Shown: positions 22,479 to 33,626, counted from the stretch's first letter. The stretch: DNA of 64,000 nt from Anthracocystis setariae (GCA_928724745.1 CAKMXJ010000007.1:1-64000); one strand, 5' to 3'. Notes: generated by a model from the letters alone, not told the origin. Numbers and translations: made by a program.

Positions 22479-22815
22479 GAGCACGGAAACAAACGCATGC
22501 TTGAACAAGTCATGCAGGGTTCAGCTGACCTCAACCCAAGATGACAAGGACGTGGGTTCATCTCACAATCGGTGTCCGAGGCAACGGAAGGGGCTGTTTG
22601 GTTCAGACAGGCACGATGACTTCTTTGGGCACCAACATCCTATGGATTGCAAGGATGTTTACAGAGCAAGATCGGGGATACGTCTCGCACTCGACCTTAA
22701 GGACAGGAACGAGCTGGATCATCGGATAATAAACCTCATCCCAGAGACTAACCAGAGTCGCGGAAAGGGAAAGCGTTAGGGATCGATCGGGCAATACCAT
22801 ACGAAAGGTTTCGCA
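22479..22815. other. Convergent intergenic spacer
   Basis: This 337-bp spacer lies between the 3' ends of the amidase and xylanase genes. It presumably holds both 3' UTRs. No gene or repeat is seen. Confidence 0.5.
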
Positions 22816-24021
22816 TCAATGACCCTGGTTGAGGGTGTTCAAAACTGCCGAGTACGCCTGTTTCTTCTGATAGTTTTGATTCCAGAGGAGGGGAGACTGG
22901 TTGGATCTCCAAGAGTTCCTGTCGCCTACACCCCAGACGGTGATGCCGACGCAGTTGGGTTGGGCGAGGCAAGCTTTGGCGACGTTGGCGTACTGGTTGG
23001 GGTTAGCGCCTGCGATGTCGAGCTCGGTCAGGGCGCATTCAGGCACCGCCGAGCAGATGGCTTTCAGAGCGCCACCGACTTGAGACGCGTCACCAAAGTG
23101 TCCAGCGACATTGAGATGCGATTGAGACCCAATGCCGTCGATCGGGATGCCTTGCGCACGCCACTGTTTGACCTTGGAAACAAGGCCCTTGAGCTTGGCA
23201 TAGTTGGGATTGTCCAGGCTAAGCATATGGAGAACAAACGGATTCGGTTGTCAGAAAGGGGGGAAGGGGGAGTTTCGCGAAGAATGGCGAGGGTGGGATG
23301 TGGGAACGTACTTGTAGTCGTTGATGTAAAGTTTGACGCTAGGATCGACTTGACGAGCGGTTTCGAAGGCAAGTTTGACATACGACTCGCCGAGGACTTT
23401 ATAAAAAACGCTCTGTCTGAGGGTGCCGTCCTCGTTGAAGATTTCGTTGACGACGTCGATGGCGTACATCTTGCCCTTGTAGCGTTGCATGACCGCGTGG
23501 ATGCGCTGCTTGATGACGTTGGTCAGGTCTTTGGGATCCGTGATGCGTTCGACCCACGAAGGCAGCTGTGAGTGCCAGATCAGCGTATGGCCACGGATCA
23601 TCTTGCCGTTCCTCTGCGCATAGTTGACAAGCGCATCGGCTGCACCCCACGTGAACTGCTCTCGGTTCGGCTGCGTTTGCGCCCACTGTCAACCGATAGC
23701 CCACAAGTCAGTCAATCTTCTCAGCTGTAACGTGTCGAGGGAGGAGAGAAATGTACCAACCTTCATCGAGTTCTCAGGCGTCACACAGCCCATGTCTGCT
23801 CGAATGATGTTATCAACTTGAGGGATCGAGAAGGTGCCTTGGTCCGCACACGTGCCAAAGTAGCGCCTGCCGTCAGCTCGCATAGCAGCGTTCAGGGTAG
23901 ACGCTGCACGCGGCTCTAGAATCTGATTCTGCGTCTCGTTGCTCGGTGCGATCACTGAGGCAGTGACGACCCACATGGCAGCAAAGATGCTGGAGAGGAG
24001 TACGAGGAAGTTGGTCTTCAT
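22816..24021 (-). CDS. Secreted GH10 endo-beta-1,4-xylanase, three exons
   Basis: Exons are 24021-23761, 23685-23312 and 23218-22816. Introns 23760-23686 (75 bp, starts GTTGGT, ends CAG) and 23311-23219 (93 bp, starts GTACGT, ends TAG) restore the family sequences ENSMKWAQTQP and INDYNLDNP. The spliced product is 345 residues. It opens with a signal peptide (about 1-21, hydrophobic [14 protein letters not shown]), so it is secreted. GH10 enzymes cleave xylan backbones with retention. The acid/base Glu is Glu168 in DVVNE and the nucleophile is Glu277 in LTELD. There is no carbohydrate-binding module. A TATA-like TACATAAAAG lies on the minus strand near 24089-24098, about 70 bp upstream of the ATG. 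Splice sites are inferred from frame and family alignment. Confidence 0.93.
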
Positions 24022-25357
24022 GCTTGCTAGTGTTTCGTTGGATGGGATGCAAGTCAGGTAGGGTCGACTTTGTGATGGCTAGCCCTGCTTTTATGTACAT
24101 TCGAACATGGGAGACTCGAGCATGGTATCTTTCCGCTACGTAGGAGAAGCATCGTGATGGGAGTGAAGCGTCTCGAAGGGCTGAAATGCTTCTTGGTGGC
24201 GTCACACCAGAGAGCGCTGTTGGTTACCGGCAATCTGGTCCCTTTTTTTTTTTTTTTTCGACGAGCTGTTCAAGAGAAGCAACGATGGCTTACATTCTGC
24301 TTCTGCAAAGATCCGATGCTCAGGGATGTTTGGGGGGACCGGTCGATGCTTTCGGTGAGGAAAGCAAGACAGAGCCGGCAAGAAATGACCGAAGCCTGTC
24401 ACCTCTGTGGACCACAACTATACCGACATCACTCATGACCCTACTTCGATCGAACTTGGCGATGAACGAGACTCAACAAGCGTGATCATCTGCACCGGTG
24501 ACCACGGTGCCCATCTTGACAATACCCTTCGCCATCACGCCTAGCGTAGAAGCTGGATTGATCGCATGCGTTTGGTCATCAACGCTTGGAAACTGTGCTT
24601 TTAGCTCGATGGAGTTGGCACTAATGCACGTCAACTACTGCCAATGACGTGCACAAGGACGCGCGGAATCCATGCGGGGGTTTACAAACCCGACGTTCCA
24701 CTACATCGAAACAAATGGCTTGAACCTTATCGTCTCCGGACATCTACCCAGAATGTAGCATGCAATCCATCGCTTGCTCGCTGAGTGTATTCTCGAGCTT
24801 CATCATTGCACGGCTCGAGTTGGCCGGGCAATTAAACGAACCGGACACGTGGGCTGCCTACCCCCGCAGTCAGCACCACGTACAGTTAGCGATTGCAGAA
24901 AGGTTCACCCGAAAGGTTCGCACAGCTGCCTGTCACGGTTGGTACTATATCGCCAATGCATGCTATTGCACAACCACTCGATTGGTTGCATCCTTCTCAT
25001 ACGATCCGCTTCCTTCATCCACATTGCTCAACACCTTTTCTCAATGTTCCGTTCCTTTCGCTCCAATCCCTGCTTTCTCAACACATTCTTTGTTCATGGT
25101 GACTGCACAAATCGACGATGAAGAAATCAAAGCGCGCGTGCCCATGGTTCCAGCCGCATAGACCTTCCTTTCATCGCTGTCGCCGTCGCCGGTACCTCTC
25201 ATGTTCTCACAACAAGGTGCACGCACACGGTCCGATACGTACGTTTGCACTGCTTCGGGACAGAGTGAGATAAACAAATCGACAAGCTGTTCAGAGTCAG
25301 CTAGTGGCTGCAACCTTGAAGCTGTCCGGCTGACAAATTGGACCTGTTGCAGCTAGC
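24022..25357. other. Intergenic, no firm gene
   Basis: This holds the xylanase promoter. One ATG-started plus-strand frame of 133 residues (24760-25161) has a mildly hydrophobic start (SIACSLSVFSSFIIA) but no other support, so it is not called. A poly-T run lies at about 24243-24258. The rest shows nothing recognisable. Confidence 0.4.
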
Positions 25358-27382
25358 CTAGTAATAACGGTGCATGTTTCTCGGGAAGACTTGATTTTCT
25401 TTCGACTCGGTGATTTCGAGGACCAGTTGATTGAGCAGACAATTTTTTGACAGTTCTTCCTTCGCTCCATTGGTGACGGATAGTCGCTGGAGAACGGCAG
25501 TAAAGACCTCTCTCTTCAACCCGCTACTCGTGTCGTAAGTACCCTTGAAGACCGACTTGGAAGCGGCCAACGCTGCTGCATTGAGCCGTTTGGTCTTTTC
25601 TTTCTTTGAATAGTGTTTGAGATCATATGCGACCATCGCCGCGTCGGTCCTCTGCTTCGCCTCCTTCAGTGGCAAGCCTCCTGAAGCATAGTAACGCATC
25701 AGCAGAAAATCAATGATATCATGCGGAAGCACTGAGCCGGACGTGAAAACCCCCAAAGTTTGCAGTCTCGGACAAACAACGTTGGGAGCAAAAGCCTCGC
25801 TGGCAACGTCTTGCTGCAGTTTCACAAGGTCCTTCAACGTGAGATAGCCTTCGCGCCATATACCGAGCTCTTCGAGATGTTCGAGCTTGGCTATTTCCGT
25901 GAAGACCTGTTTTTGCACAGCTTCTCCACTGGGTAGCAGAACGTCGAGCTTTTTGAGCGGGCTCTTGGAGACGACGACCAAGTCGACTGGGTTGGTCTCC
26001 AACGGACGACAAGAGCAAAGATCGAACCGAGCTTCTTGCAGCGCTGGAAATTCGCACTCGATGCCTTGTTCGGACCAAGAGGCATCCAGTCGGACCAGCT
26101 TGGGGAAGACGATCGGGCCCGACGTCGAGATTGCCTCGGAAAGCTTGGGTGTGCCAGCAGACGTCTTCCAAAAGTTCCTTTCGTCCACCCATTCGATCAA
26201 GCTCGGAGCAAGCTTTGGCAGCGCTCTGGCGAACGAGGCCCCCAGTTGCCGTGCCATGGAGATTCCTCTTACGACCTCCAGACCGTCTAGATGCGGACAG
26301 AGTTCGCCTGAATCGATGCTCGCACTTGAGATCAAGGAGCTGAGCTTGAAAGGCATTTCGCCTGACGGAAAGAGGCAGTCTGACCTAGCGTTAGAGCGGT
26401 TGTTGAAAGACAGATGGTTGTTGAAGGGCACGCGAATGTCGAGAGACACGAGGTTGGGGCATTTCGAGTAGAGATCGCGATAGCATCTTGCCTGATCGAC
26501 TGCAGGAATCGCTATGTGCCGTAGAGTGTAGCAACTCGGCTGTATGGCCTCGAGGAGTGGCGTCAGATCATCTTGCTCGACATGACCAAGCAGAGTCAGG
26601 TGAGTAAGGCGACCATGCGAGCGACGCTGATAGGTTTCGATGGTAGATACACAGATATTGATGGTGTCGGCGTTCCAGCCGACCCGTGTAGCCGACAACT
26701 TGCGGCTGAAGGTTAGCTTTTGCCAAAGCTGCGGAAGACTTCTGAATTTGCGGCAGGTGTTGATGAGATTGAGTCGATCAACAGGCTCGCACTGGTCAGC
26801 GATCAGCAGCAACAGCTCGGCTGAAAGAAGAGCAAAGCCGGTCGGTAGCACGGCGCTGGTATCAGTGTTGGCCTTTGACCTTTTCTGAGATGGCAGCTTG
26901 AGCCGATCTGTAGCTGAACGTTTCGGCTGTTGGCGTACAGAGGAAGATCTAGCTGCAGTGGGCTCGATGGTCTGCTTGGCTTTGTCTCTCGGCACCGCAG
27001 GCTTTGGCGAATCTTGCGAGCTTGGGTCGTTGTGGGAGCTGAACTCTAGGTCAGAGAACAGGCTAAACGCTCGCTCTGCGTCTGCGGTGGCTAGGACTAG
27101 CAGTCCGATCGCCTTGTATGCCTTGAAACGAAATTTGAGATAGGCCATCAGCTGCTCAGTGCACTCTGGGTCGTGTTGGCTGTAGACGAGCTGCTCTATA
27201 CCTTTTGAAGCAAGGTCGATGACATTCTCGAGGTGTTTGGCCTGCCATGCTGATTCCACGTCGGATAGCTCGACCCATTGGGAGGAAGATGGAATCAAAG
27301 CGGAAGACGATGAGTTCACGCTAGTCCCGTCAGCACCCTCAACAGCACCCAGGACTGTCTCCTGACATGCCTTGCGCACCAT
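25358..27382 (-). CDS. F-box protein, probable TPR / F-box / LRR layout
   Basis: This encodes 674 residues from ATG 27382; the frame upstream begins only with GTG. Residues about 35-115 are helical and look like a short TPR-type segment (SAWQAKHLENVIDLASKGIE, then LKFRFKAYKAIGLLVLATADAERAF). A basic, disordered linker follows. The F-box lies at about 181-225 (LSAELLLLIADQCEPVDRL, LWQKLTF). The rest is leucine-rich and fits degenerate LRRs. F-box proteins recruit substrates to SCF ubiquitin ligases through Skp1. The TPR/F-box/LRR order resembles the Dia2/Pof3 family, which acts in replication and genome stability, but many basidiomycete F-box proteins share a similar plan, so orthology is uncertain. 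There are no obvious ties to neighbours. Confidence 0.8.
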   Translation of the reverse strand: MVRKACQETVLGAVEGADGTSVNSSSSALIPSSSQWVELSDVESAWQAKHLENVIDLASKGIEQLVYSQHDPECTEQLMAYLKFRFKAYKAIGLLVLATADAERAFSLFSDLEFSSHNDPSSQDSPKPAVPRDKAKQTIEPTAARSSSVRQQPKRSATDRLKLPSQKRSKANTDTSAVLPTGFALLSAELLLLIADQCEPVDRLNLINTCRKFRSLPQLWQKLTFSRKLSATRVGWNADTINICVSTIETYQRRSHGRLTHLTLLGHVEQDDLTPLLEAIQPSCYTLRHIAIPAVDQARCYRDLYSKCPNLVSLDIRVPFNNHLSFNNRSNARSDCLFPSGEMPFKLSSLISSASIDSGELCPHLDGLEVVRGISMARQLGASFARALPKLAPSLIEWVDERNFWKTSAGTPKLSEAISTSGPIVFPKLVRLDASWSEQGIECEFPALQEARFDLCSCRPLETNPVDLVVVSKSPLKKLDVLLPSGEAVQKQVFTEIAKLEHLEELGIWREGYLTLKDLVKLQQDVASEAFAPNVVCPRLQTLGVFTSGSVLPHDIIDFLLMRYYASGGLPLKEAKQRTDAAMVAYDLKHYSKKEKTKRLNAAALAASKSVFKGTYDTSSGLKREVFTAVLQRLSVTNGAKEELSKNCLLNQLVLEITESKENQVFPRNMHRYY

Positions 27383-28704
27383 GGCGATATGGCGGGCAGT
27401 GTGATATGAGGGACAGTGGTGGAGAGGAAGCGAAAGTCTGAAAGGGAAGCAGTGTATGGTTTGACTTGATTTGGTCCAGATAGGATCAGTGCACGATTCA
27501 GCCCTTACCAAAGCGTAGCTCACTCAGCGTAGCCGCAAGGTGCCGGTGCACAGGCCTCTATCATTTTGCACCACTGGAGGATTGACCGCTGCTTCATATG
27601 CATCCATGCACACGGCACAGCCGAATGTGCCAAATGGCTGATCCGAAAGGACTGACTGATGCGACGCAAGCTCGGAACAAAGCGAAGGCTGAGTTTCATC
27701 AAAGTCGATACGCGTACAGTTTATGAAAATAGCCCATTGTGTCCACTTCTTCGGCCAATGTTCCCAAAACTTCTGACAAGCTTCTCATTATTGGGCGTAG
27801 TCGCAAAAGCGGAATCACAGCAGTGTGACCTCGAGCGCGAATGTGAATGCTGAGGAACGCATATTTTAAACGTCTTTTGGCGCTAGGACCGCTGCCAGGC
27901 GACAAATTTCTCCATGGTAGAATCATGGCAGAGGGGGAAAGGATAGGGAGAGAGTGTCTTTTGACGACCGGCCATCTGCCACGTCCCCTTCACTCTGGCA
28001 ATCGGAATCGGCTTGTACTGCAACAACCGTCAGCAGCCCCTGTCTGCCTGCGCCAGCAAGGCATCGTCTGGCAAAGAGCGCTTCATGACACGGCATGACT
28101 CAACTGGCTTGGTTTCCGATTTTTTTCTGGTCAGCGCTCTGAAGGGAATCGATACAGTACAGGACCTCGTAGACCGCATGTGCCCATCAAGGAACCGCAC
28201 GCATTGTTGAGTGTAGTCTTCCATGTGGTTGCCTCAGCTGCACATAGAAAGATAGCAAGCAAACGATGCGCCTGATGCGTGCGTAGTCTAATCGAAGCCT
28301 AGGTTCGTGCGCGGTTCTCCTCCAGTTAGGGTATATATATAAACCATCGTATCGAAGCAAGATGTAGTTGAGGCGAACCCCCTATCATCAGCGAGAGACT
28401 TAGTGTTGGGCTACTTCCATCACAATACTAGTAATGAAAGAAAGTCACCGTCAACTGAAGCTTGATCCAATCTCGCCGGCTGTTTTTTTTTGCGCGATCC
28501 ACATTGGCCGCTGAACTAAGCCTAAAAGCGAGTTCGCTGCGGGCGACGACTCCAAGCAAGTTTGTTGAGATTGCCGGAGGGTCGTGCTACTGCCATTGAT
28601 GTGATGATGCCACGCTGCTGCCTCTACGTCGATTACCTTGATTAGGATGGTTTGTATGCAACATTGCATGCAGCCTCGTTTGTTCAACATCAAAGCCGAG
28701 TGAA
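27383..28704. other. Intergenic
   Basis: No gene is supported. A strong TATA-like GTATATATATAAACC lies at about 28330-28344 with no nearby start on either strand, which could mark an unannotated transcript. One TACAGTA motif is at 28153. Short open frames on both strands lack support. Confidence 0.45.
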
Positions 28705-29817
28705 CTAGAGCGCCTTCATCTCACCTTCCACATAGATCTTGTCATCTTTGTTACCGATGCACCTCCAAGGCCTCAGTGCGCCTTGCATTGGTTCGCCAGC
28801 CAGTTGAGCTTGCAGCCGGATGGGAAGCACCATAGGTCGCCTGAAATTCATCTCTATAAACCAGCCCTTTCCTCCGCAGTTGACATGGGAGATATCAACA
28901 TCAGGGATGAGCTCGAGAAAGCGCGCCACAACATGGTTGCCGTGAGCGATCTTGCCCTTGAATCCAAACGCTTTGGCCAGCAGAGACGAGACGTGAATCG
29001 GGTTGTAGTCGCCACATACTCGACTCCAGTGAAATGGTGCGCGAGCACTCAATTCGATCACACCCACCGGTGCATAATCGTGTTGCGGTAGCTGGATGGT
29101 GTCTCCAGCTTGGCACTGGGACTTGCCAGTCTTGCACGGGCTGAGGATGGTGATGGTTTGTGCGAGGACAGGTTTCGAATTGGAGGCGATAGAGATGTGG
29201 ATGTGAATATCGACTTCAATGCCTCGGTGAGTGATGCGCGCCAGGCTGCCTTTGCCTCCAACGAATGCATGTGCAGTAAGTGCTTCTCGTTTCCAGTGCA
29301 GCGCGTCCAGGTAGAACTCGATGCGATTGCGTACATTGACAGAGCCTAGCGGCGAGATCGGCAAGTTGGGATGCACGACGAGGAAGAGCATCAGCTGGTT
29401 CGTCAACGATGCCAGTAGGAATGGGTCTCCTATCAGTTCGGTGCACCTTGCAGAAATCGCTTGACTGTAAAGATCTCGGTGCTTGTCGTTGAGTTCCACA
29501 GGACATCGAATGTCCAACCTCGGCAACTCGACCGTGTCCTTGCCCTTGACATCTAAGCCTCGACGGAAGAGACCGGTGATCGCTTTTCGCAGCACGCCAA
29601 AAACAAGGATGAAGGCTCGATCGCACCAGCCAACATCAGAGGGAGCAAAGTCCAGCTTCCAACCATCGCGCTTTGGTTTCCGAAACAAGTAGGAGAAGAA
29701 CGAACGGAAATGGAACGATGAGAGGCCATAAGCAGCTGCGCTGAGGCCCAGACCAAGACCCACTTGTTTGAATCCACGCACGAGCTCTGCAGACTCAGGA
29801 CCGCCTAGCAGGAGCAT
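28705..29817 (-). CDS. MaoC-like (hotdog) dehydratase-domain protein
   Basis: This encodes 370 residues from ATG 29817; the longer frame starts at TTG. An N-terminal amphipathic/hydrophobic stretch (about 17-46) is followed by a basic patch. The C-terminal third carries the MaoC/(R)-hydratase motif: Asp270 and His275 in GDYNPIH, followed by AFGFKGKIAHG, then a beta-strand with FRRPMVLP. Asp and His of this motif hydrate trans-2-enoyl-CoA in characterised enzymes. The middle (about 100-250) could be a second, degenerate hotdog. No PTS1 peroxisomal signal is present at the C-terminus (ends KAL). A role in acyl-CoA or acyl-thioester metabolism is likely, but the substrate is unknown. Confidence 0.82.
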   Translation of the reverse strand: MLLLGGPESAELVRGFKQVGLGLGLSAAAYGLSSFHFRSFFSYLFRKPKRDGWKLDFAPSDVGWCDRAFILVFGVLRKAITGLFRRGLDVKGKDTVELPRLDIRCPVELNDKHRDLYSQAISARCTELIGDPFLLASLTNQLMLFLVVHPNLPISPLGSVNVRNRIEFYLDALHWKREALTAHAFVGGKGSLARITHRGIEVDIHIHISIASNSKPVLAQTITILSPCKTGKSQCQAGDTIQLPQHDYAPVGVIELSARAPFHWSRVCGDYNPIHVSSLLAKAFGFKGKIAHGNHVVARFLELIPDVDISHVNCGGKGWFIEMNFRRPMVLPIRLQAQLAGEPMQGALRPWRCIGNKDDKIYVEGEMKAL

Positions 29818-31725
29818 GTCGGCGTCTTGGCTCTGCCCAGAAGAGTTGAGATGGTGTATCCAGGCAAGGCAAGGCAAGGCAAGTGGACGGCCACTGACGG
29901 GCTATTCGCATAGTTTGATTGCCGGTATCCAATGTTAAGCCTTTTCATCCATGTTAAATCTTTCACCCTGGAGCGCATCCGAGATGAGACATGCTCGCGA
30001 TCAGGCACGGCGGCAGCGATTCGCCGATGCCGATCAAGATTCGTGCCATTGGTTCAAGACCGCTGCATTTTGAAGAGATCTACGATGTTATGAACGACCT
30101 AGTTGACCTCTTAGTTGGTGCGCGAGAGATACGATCCAAGCTGGAAAAGTCAGCCAGGAGCTAGACTTGTCAAGAATTTTCCTTCGTCGGCGCTCTTTCT
30201 CCGTCGACGTGTAGACTCGACTTCATCACGGCCATATACAGATTCTTGAAGCTGCGGTCAGGTACAGAAAGCGCCACCTTGTTCGCGACGATCCTTGATA
30301 CTGCAGTCATACGACCTTTCTTTTGTTCTTGCACGGAAATTGGTTTCGCTGAATGGTTGCGGGCGGTGATTTCTTTGCCGACTTCGCTTAGTTGCGCCAC
30401 CGGCGGTAACATCTCGATGGTGAGTGGCGACTGGTTGGCCCGTCATTGTTCACATGCAAGTTGGGACATTGTTGGTTTTGGCAACCCTTTGTCTATAACT
30501 TGCGTTCGATGGGAGAAAACGGACCTTTGCGCTTCTACACATTGCTCTTTGTGCATACAGAGGAAGTTCGGCTCGGTGGTTTTTTTTTTTTTGGAACTAC
30601 TACGTCGAGCACAGGTGGAATACTCCTGACAAGGCAGAGCTGTCAATCTCGAGCGGCTCGGCATCGAATCGCCTAGCGCATGTCAATCGAATACGATGCG
30701 GTCGATCACAACATGGTGTAGGGTTGGGGTCGTCGCAGCATCGAGCAAATTTGGTTCCCCGCCATACAGCTACTGTACAGCAGTTTGCGCTAATGCAGCT
30801 TGGATCTCCGCTCGCAGGTGTTTCATGCTAGTAGTTTAGCTTGCTTTCGCTTTCGCTTTTGCTTTTGTCTCAAGCAATCGCCTGATGCAGTGTCTGCGTG
30901 CATGAATGGCTGCAGAGACCTGTCACCAAGCAGAAGTTGATGGCCTTGCCCTGCCATCCATCCACGATTGAGCATGAGCAAGACGGCCTCATGGATGTTG
31001 GAGATGCTACACAATCAAACTATCGTCGAACAACAAGAGTGTTGAAGCTGATCACTGTGAGTCAAGCTGACTTGTTTCCCACGGTGTACAGTATGGCCCC
31101 TAGCTTCATCACGCTAAACTCGTCTAAGCGACCGACTGGCGCCTCTCGACTCGCTTAGTTACCTGGGCAACCGCTTTCTTCCTTCCCTTCCTGCAAGCAG
31201 CCCGAATCAACGCCATGGTGAGACCACGCTAAGCGATGCACGACATGCATCCTTCAGCTTCGTCCCAGGTCCACAATGAGGACATTGGGTGACCTTCTTC
31301 TTTCGAACCCCACTCGGCCTCAAGTCAGCCGAAGATCGTCTGCTCGACTTTGTTCTGGTCTCGGGCTGGATTGGGCCGTCCGTTCAGAACGCTCTTTGCC
31401 AAAGCGAATGGGGTTTCGGCTATACTGTACATGGTTTCCGCACAGACATGTTTGCGTTGCCTGATACTGTACTTCTGTCACGCACCCTCAGCTCGAATGC
31501 ATCTGACCTCGAACAGATGCACTAACTGTTGAAGCAACATAATATCCACGTCCCGTGGCTGGAAGTCATCGCTTCAAGCTGTCGAGCGAACCCCACACCC
31601 TTAACGGTCATCCTCATGCTCAAATGCTATAAAGAGACCACCTCAAACAGGGCACATCCCTGTACGCCAAGCATAACCTCATCCTGCTCTCCCCTGCCCT
31701 TCCTGCTTTGCCACGATCTTGCAGG
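29818..31725. other. Intergenic upstream of the lipase
   Basis: This 1.9-kb stretch holds no firm gene apart from the small minus-strand candidate listed separately. It has four TACTGTA/TACAGTA motifs at 30772, 31087, 31423 and 31465. A TATA box (CTATAAAGA, about 31627-31635) lies about 95 bp before the lipase ATG. A poly-T run (about 30581-30592) is also present. Confidence 0.5.
30170..30412 (-). CDS. Possible small protein, 80 residues
   Basis: A minus-strand frame with a true ATG at 30412 encodes 80 mostly polar residues, with basic segments (VQEQKKGRM, DRSFKNLYMAVMKSS). No family is recognised, no signal peptide or membrane span is present, and it overlaps weaker frames on the other strand. 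It may be a genuine small gene, the last exon of something larger, or chance. Confidence 0.22.
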   Translation of the reverse strand: MLPPVAQLSEVGKEITARNHSAKPISVQEQKKGRMTAVSRIVANKVALSVPDRSFKNLYMAVMKSSLHVDGERAPTKENS

Positions 31726-33237
31726 ATGCGTTTCGTCCCTCGTGCCCTGGCCACACTGGCGGCCGTCGCCGCCGCTAGCGTCGTTCTTGCGGCTCCCTTC
31801 CCCGAAAGCGTGTTCCAGCGTGACACTTCTTTCCCCGATCCCAACGATGATCCCTTCTACACAACCCCGGCCAACATCGGCACATTCGCCAATGGTCAGA
31901 TCCTCCAATCGCGCAAAGTACCTACGGACATTGGCAGCGCCAACAACGCTGCTTCTTACCAACTGCTTTACCGCACCACCAACACGCAGCAAGAAGCGTA
32001 TGCCAACGTTGCCACCGTTTGGATCCCCGCCAAACCCTCGTCGCCCCCTCGCATCTTTACTTATCAGGGTAAGATTTCTTCTTTCAACGATCTTGCTAGT
32101 GATGTGGAGAGACATCGTCTTACTGACACAAAGACGGTTGTTTTGTTTCCGATATCTTGACCTGCAGTTTACGAGGATTCGACGCAACTCGACTGCAGTC
32201 CAAGCTACAGCTATCTGTCTGGATCCTCACAGCCCAACAAGATCACAACTGTTCTCGACACACCCATCGCTATTGGCTGGGCTCTGCAACAGGGCTACTA
32301 CGTCGTCTCGTCGGATCACGAAGGTAATCGATCTGCCTTCATTGCTGGCTACGAAGAAGGGATGGCCATCCTTGACGGAATCCGAGCTCTTCAGAACTAT
32401 GCCAACCTGCCGCAGAACGCTGCTATCGGAGCTTACGGCTACTCGGGTGGAGCCCATGCTACGGTGTGGGCCACTTCGTTGGCAGGCTCTTACGCTCCTG
32501 AGCTCAACTTTGTGGGTGCTGCTCACGGTGGTACTCCCGTCAGCGCCAAGGACACTTTCACCTTCCTCAACAAAGGATTCTTTTCCGACTTTGCACTTGC
32601 TGGCGTTTCGGGACTGTCATTGGCGCACCCCGACATGGAAGCCTTCCTTCTGCCTCGATTGAATGCGAACGGTCAACAAGCGCTCCAGAAGCTTCGAAGC
32701 CGTGGATTCTGCCTTCCAGAGGTGGTGTTGAACTACAACTTTGTCGATGTGTATTCGCTGGTCAACGACAGCAACCTGCTCAATGAACAGCCGATCGCCG
32801 GCATCTTGGCGCAGGAGACGCTTGTGCAGGCCGAGGCAAGCTACACTGTTCCGGTCCCCAAGTTCCCGCGATTCATGTGGCATGCTCTTCCAGACGAGAT
32901 TGTTCCCTTCCAGCCTGCTGCCGACTACGTCCAGGAGCAGTGCTCGAACGGTGCCAACATCAACTGGAACATCTACCCGATCGCCGAGCACGCCACGGCC
33001 GAGTTCATCGGTCTTATTCCTGGACTCTGGTTCCTCGGCCAAGCGTACGAGGGCCAGGCACCCAACGTTGTGTGCGGCGCAGGGATCCCTCTTATCGCTG
33101 GCATCAGCACTCCTTCGGCTCAGCAAGTGCTTGGCACCGACCTTGCTAATCAGTTCAACAGCTTGAATGGACAGCAGAGCGCTTTTGGCAAGCCCATCAG
33201 CACTACTGCCTCCTTCACTGCCAGTTTGACGCTCTAA
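31726..33237 (+). CDS. Secreted lipase of the Candida antarctica lipase A family, two exons
   Basis: Exons are 31726-32068 and 32168-33237. The 99-bp intron begins GTAAGA and ends CAG and restores FTYQVYED. The product is 470 residues with a signal peptide (about 1-23). The sequence closely follows C. antarctica lipase A (CalA) throughout, including DDPFYTTP, VPTDIG, QQGYYVVSSDHEG and FGKP near the end. The catalytic triad is Ser207 (GYSGG), Asp357 (LPDEIVP) and His389 (AEHATAE), each two positions beyond the CalA precursor residues. The structural cysteines Cys124, Cys296 and Cys373 are present. CalA enzymes hydrolyse triglycerides and are known for accepting bulky and tertiary-alcohol esters. 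ATG at 31726 is chosen because the frame upstream has only TTG. A TATA box about 95 bp upstream suggests regulated expression. Confidence 0.96.
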
Positions 33238-33626
33238 TTGGAAACGCAATCTTTTGCCTTGAGTAAGCTCCGAATGCGTCGCAGGGACCCATGCAATCAC
33301 AAATTTAGAGCGCAGTAGAGCGTGGAGTAGCCAAATCTGAAATAAAACTAAAAAAAATAAAAATTTAAAATTTAAAATTAAAAAAAAAAAATGAGAATCG
33401 CCGCGTTTGGACCCTGAACAGCAGCTTTGTTTCGGAAGCACCGACGATGGATGCTACGCTGACTGCCAATGCGACCAATGTCGACGCAATACCGGATTTG
33501 CACTCGGCACTGCCTATCAGCTGCCTATCACCATGGCAGCTCATCGCTATGCATCCATCTCTCTGACCACCACCCTCTTTAGCCCGATCGGCATGGTCAA
33601 TATCTCGAACCGCACAACCATCCATC
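33238..33626 (+). other. Intergenic between lipase and Zn2Cys6 gene
   Basis: This holds the lipase 3' end and the promoter of the regulator. A strongly A/T-rich tract (about 33341-33392) with AATAAA-like words probably serves lipase polyadenylation. Confidence 0.5.

Noticed and set aside
24760..25161. 133-residue ATG-started frame with a mildly hydrophobic N-terminus, considered as a small secreted protein
   Set aside because: The signal peptide is weak, there is no cysteine pattern or family match, and it could be chance.
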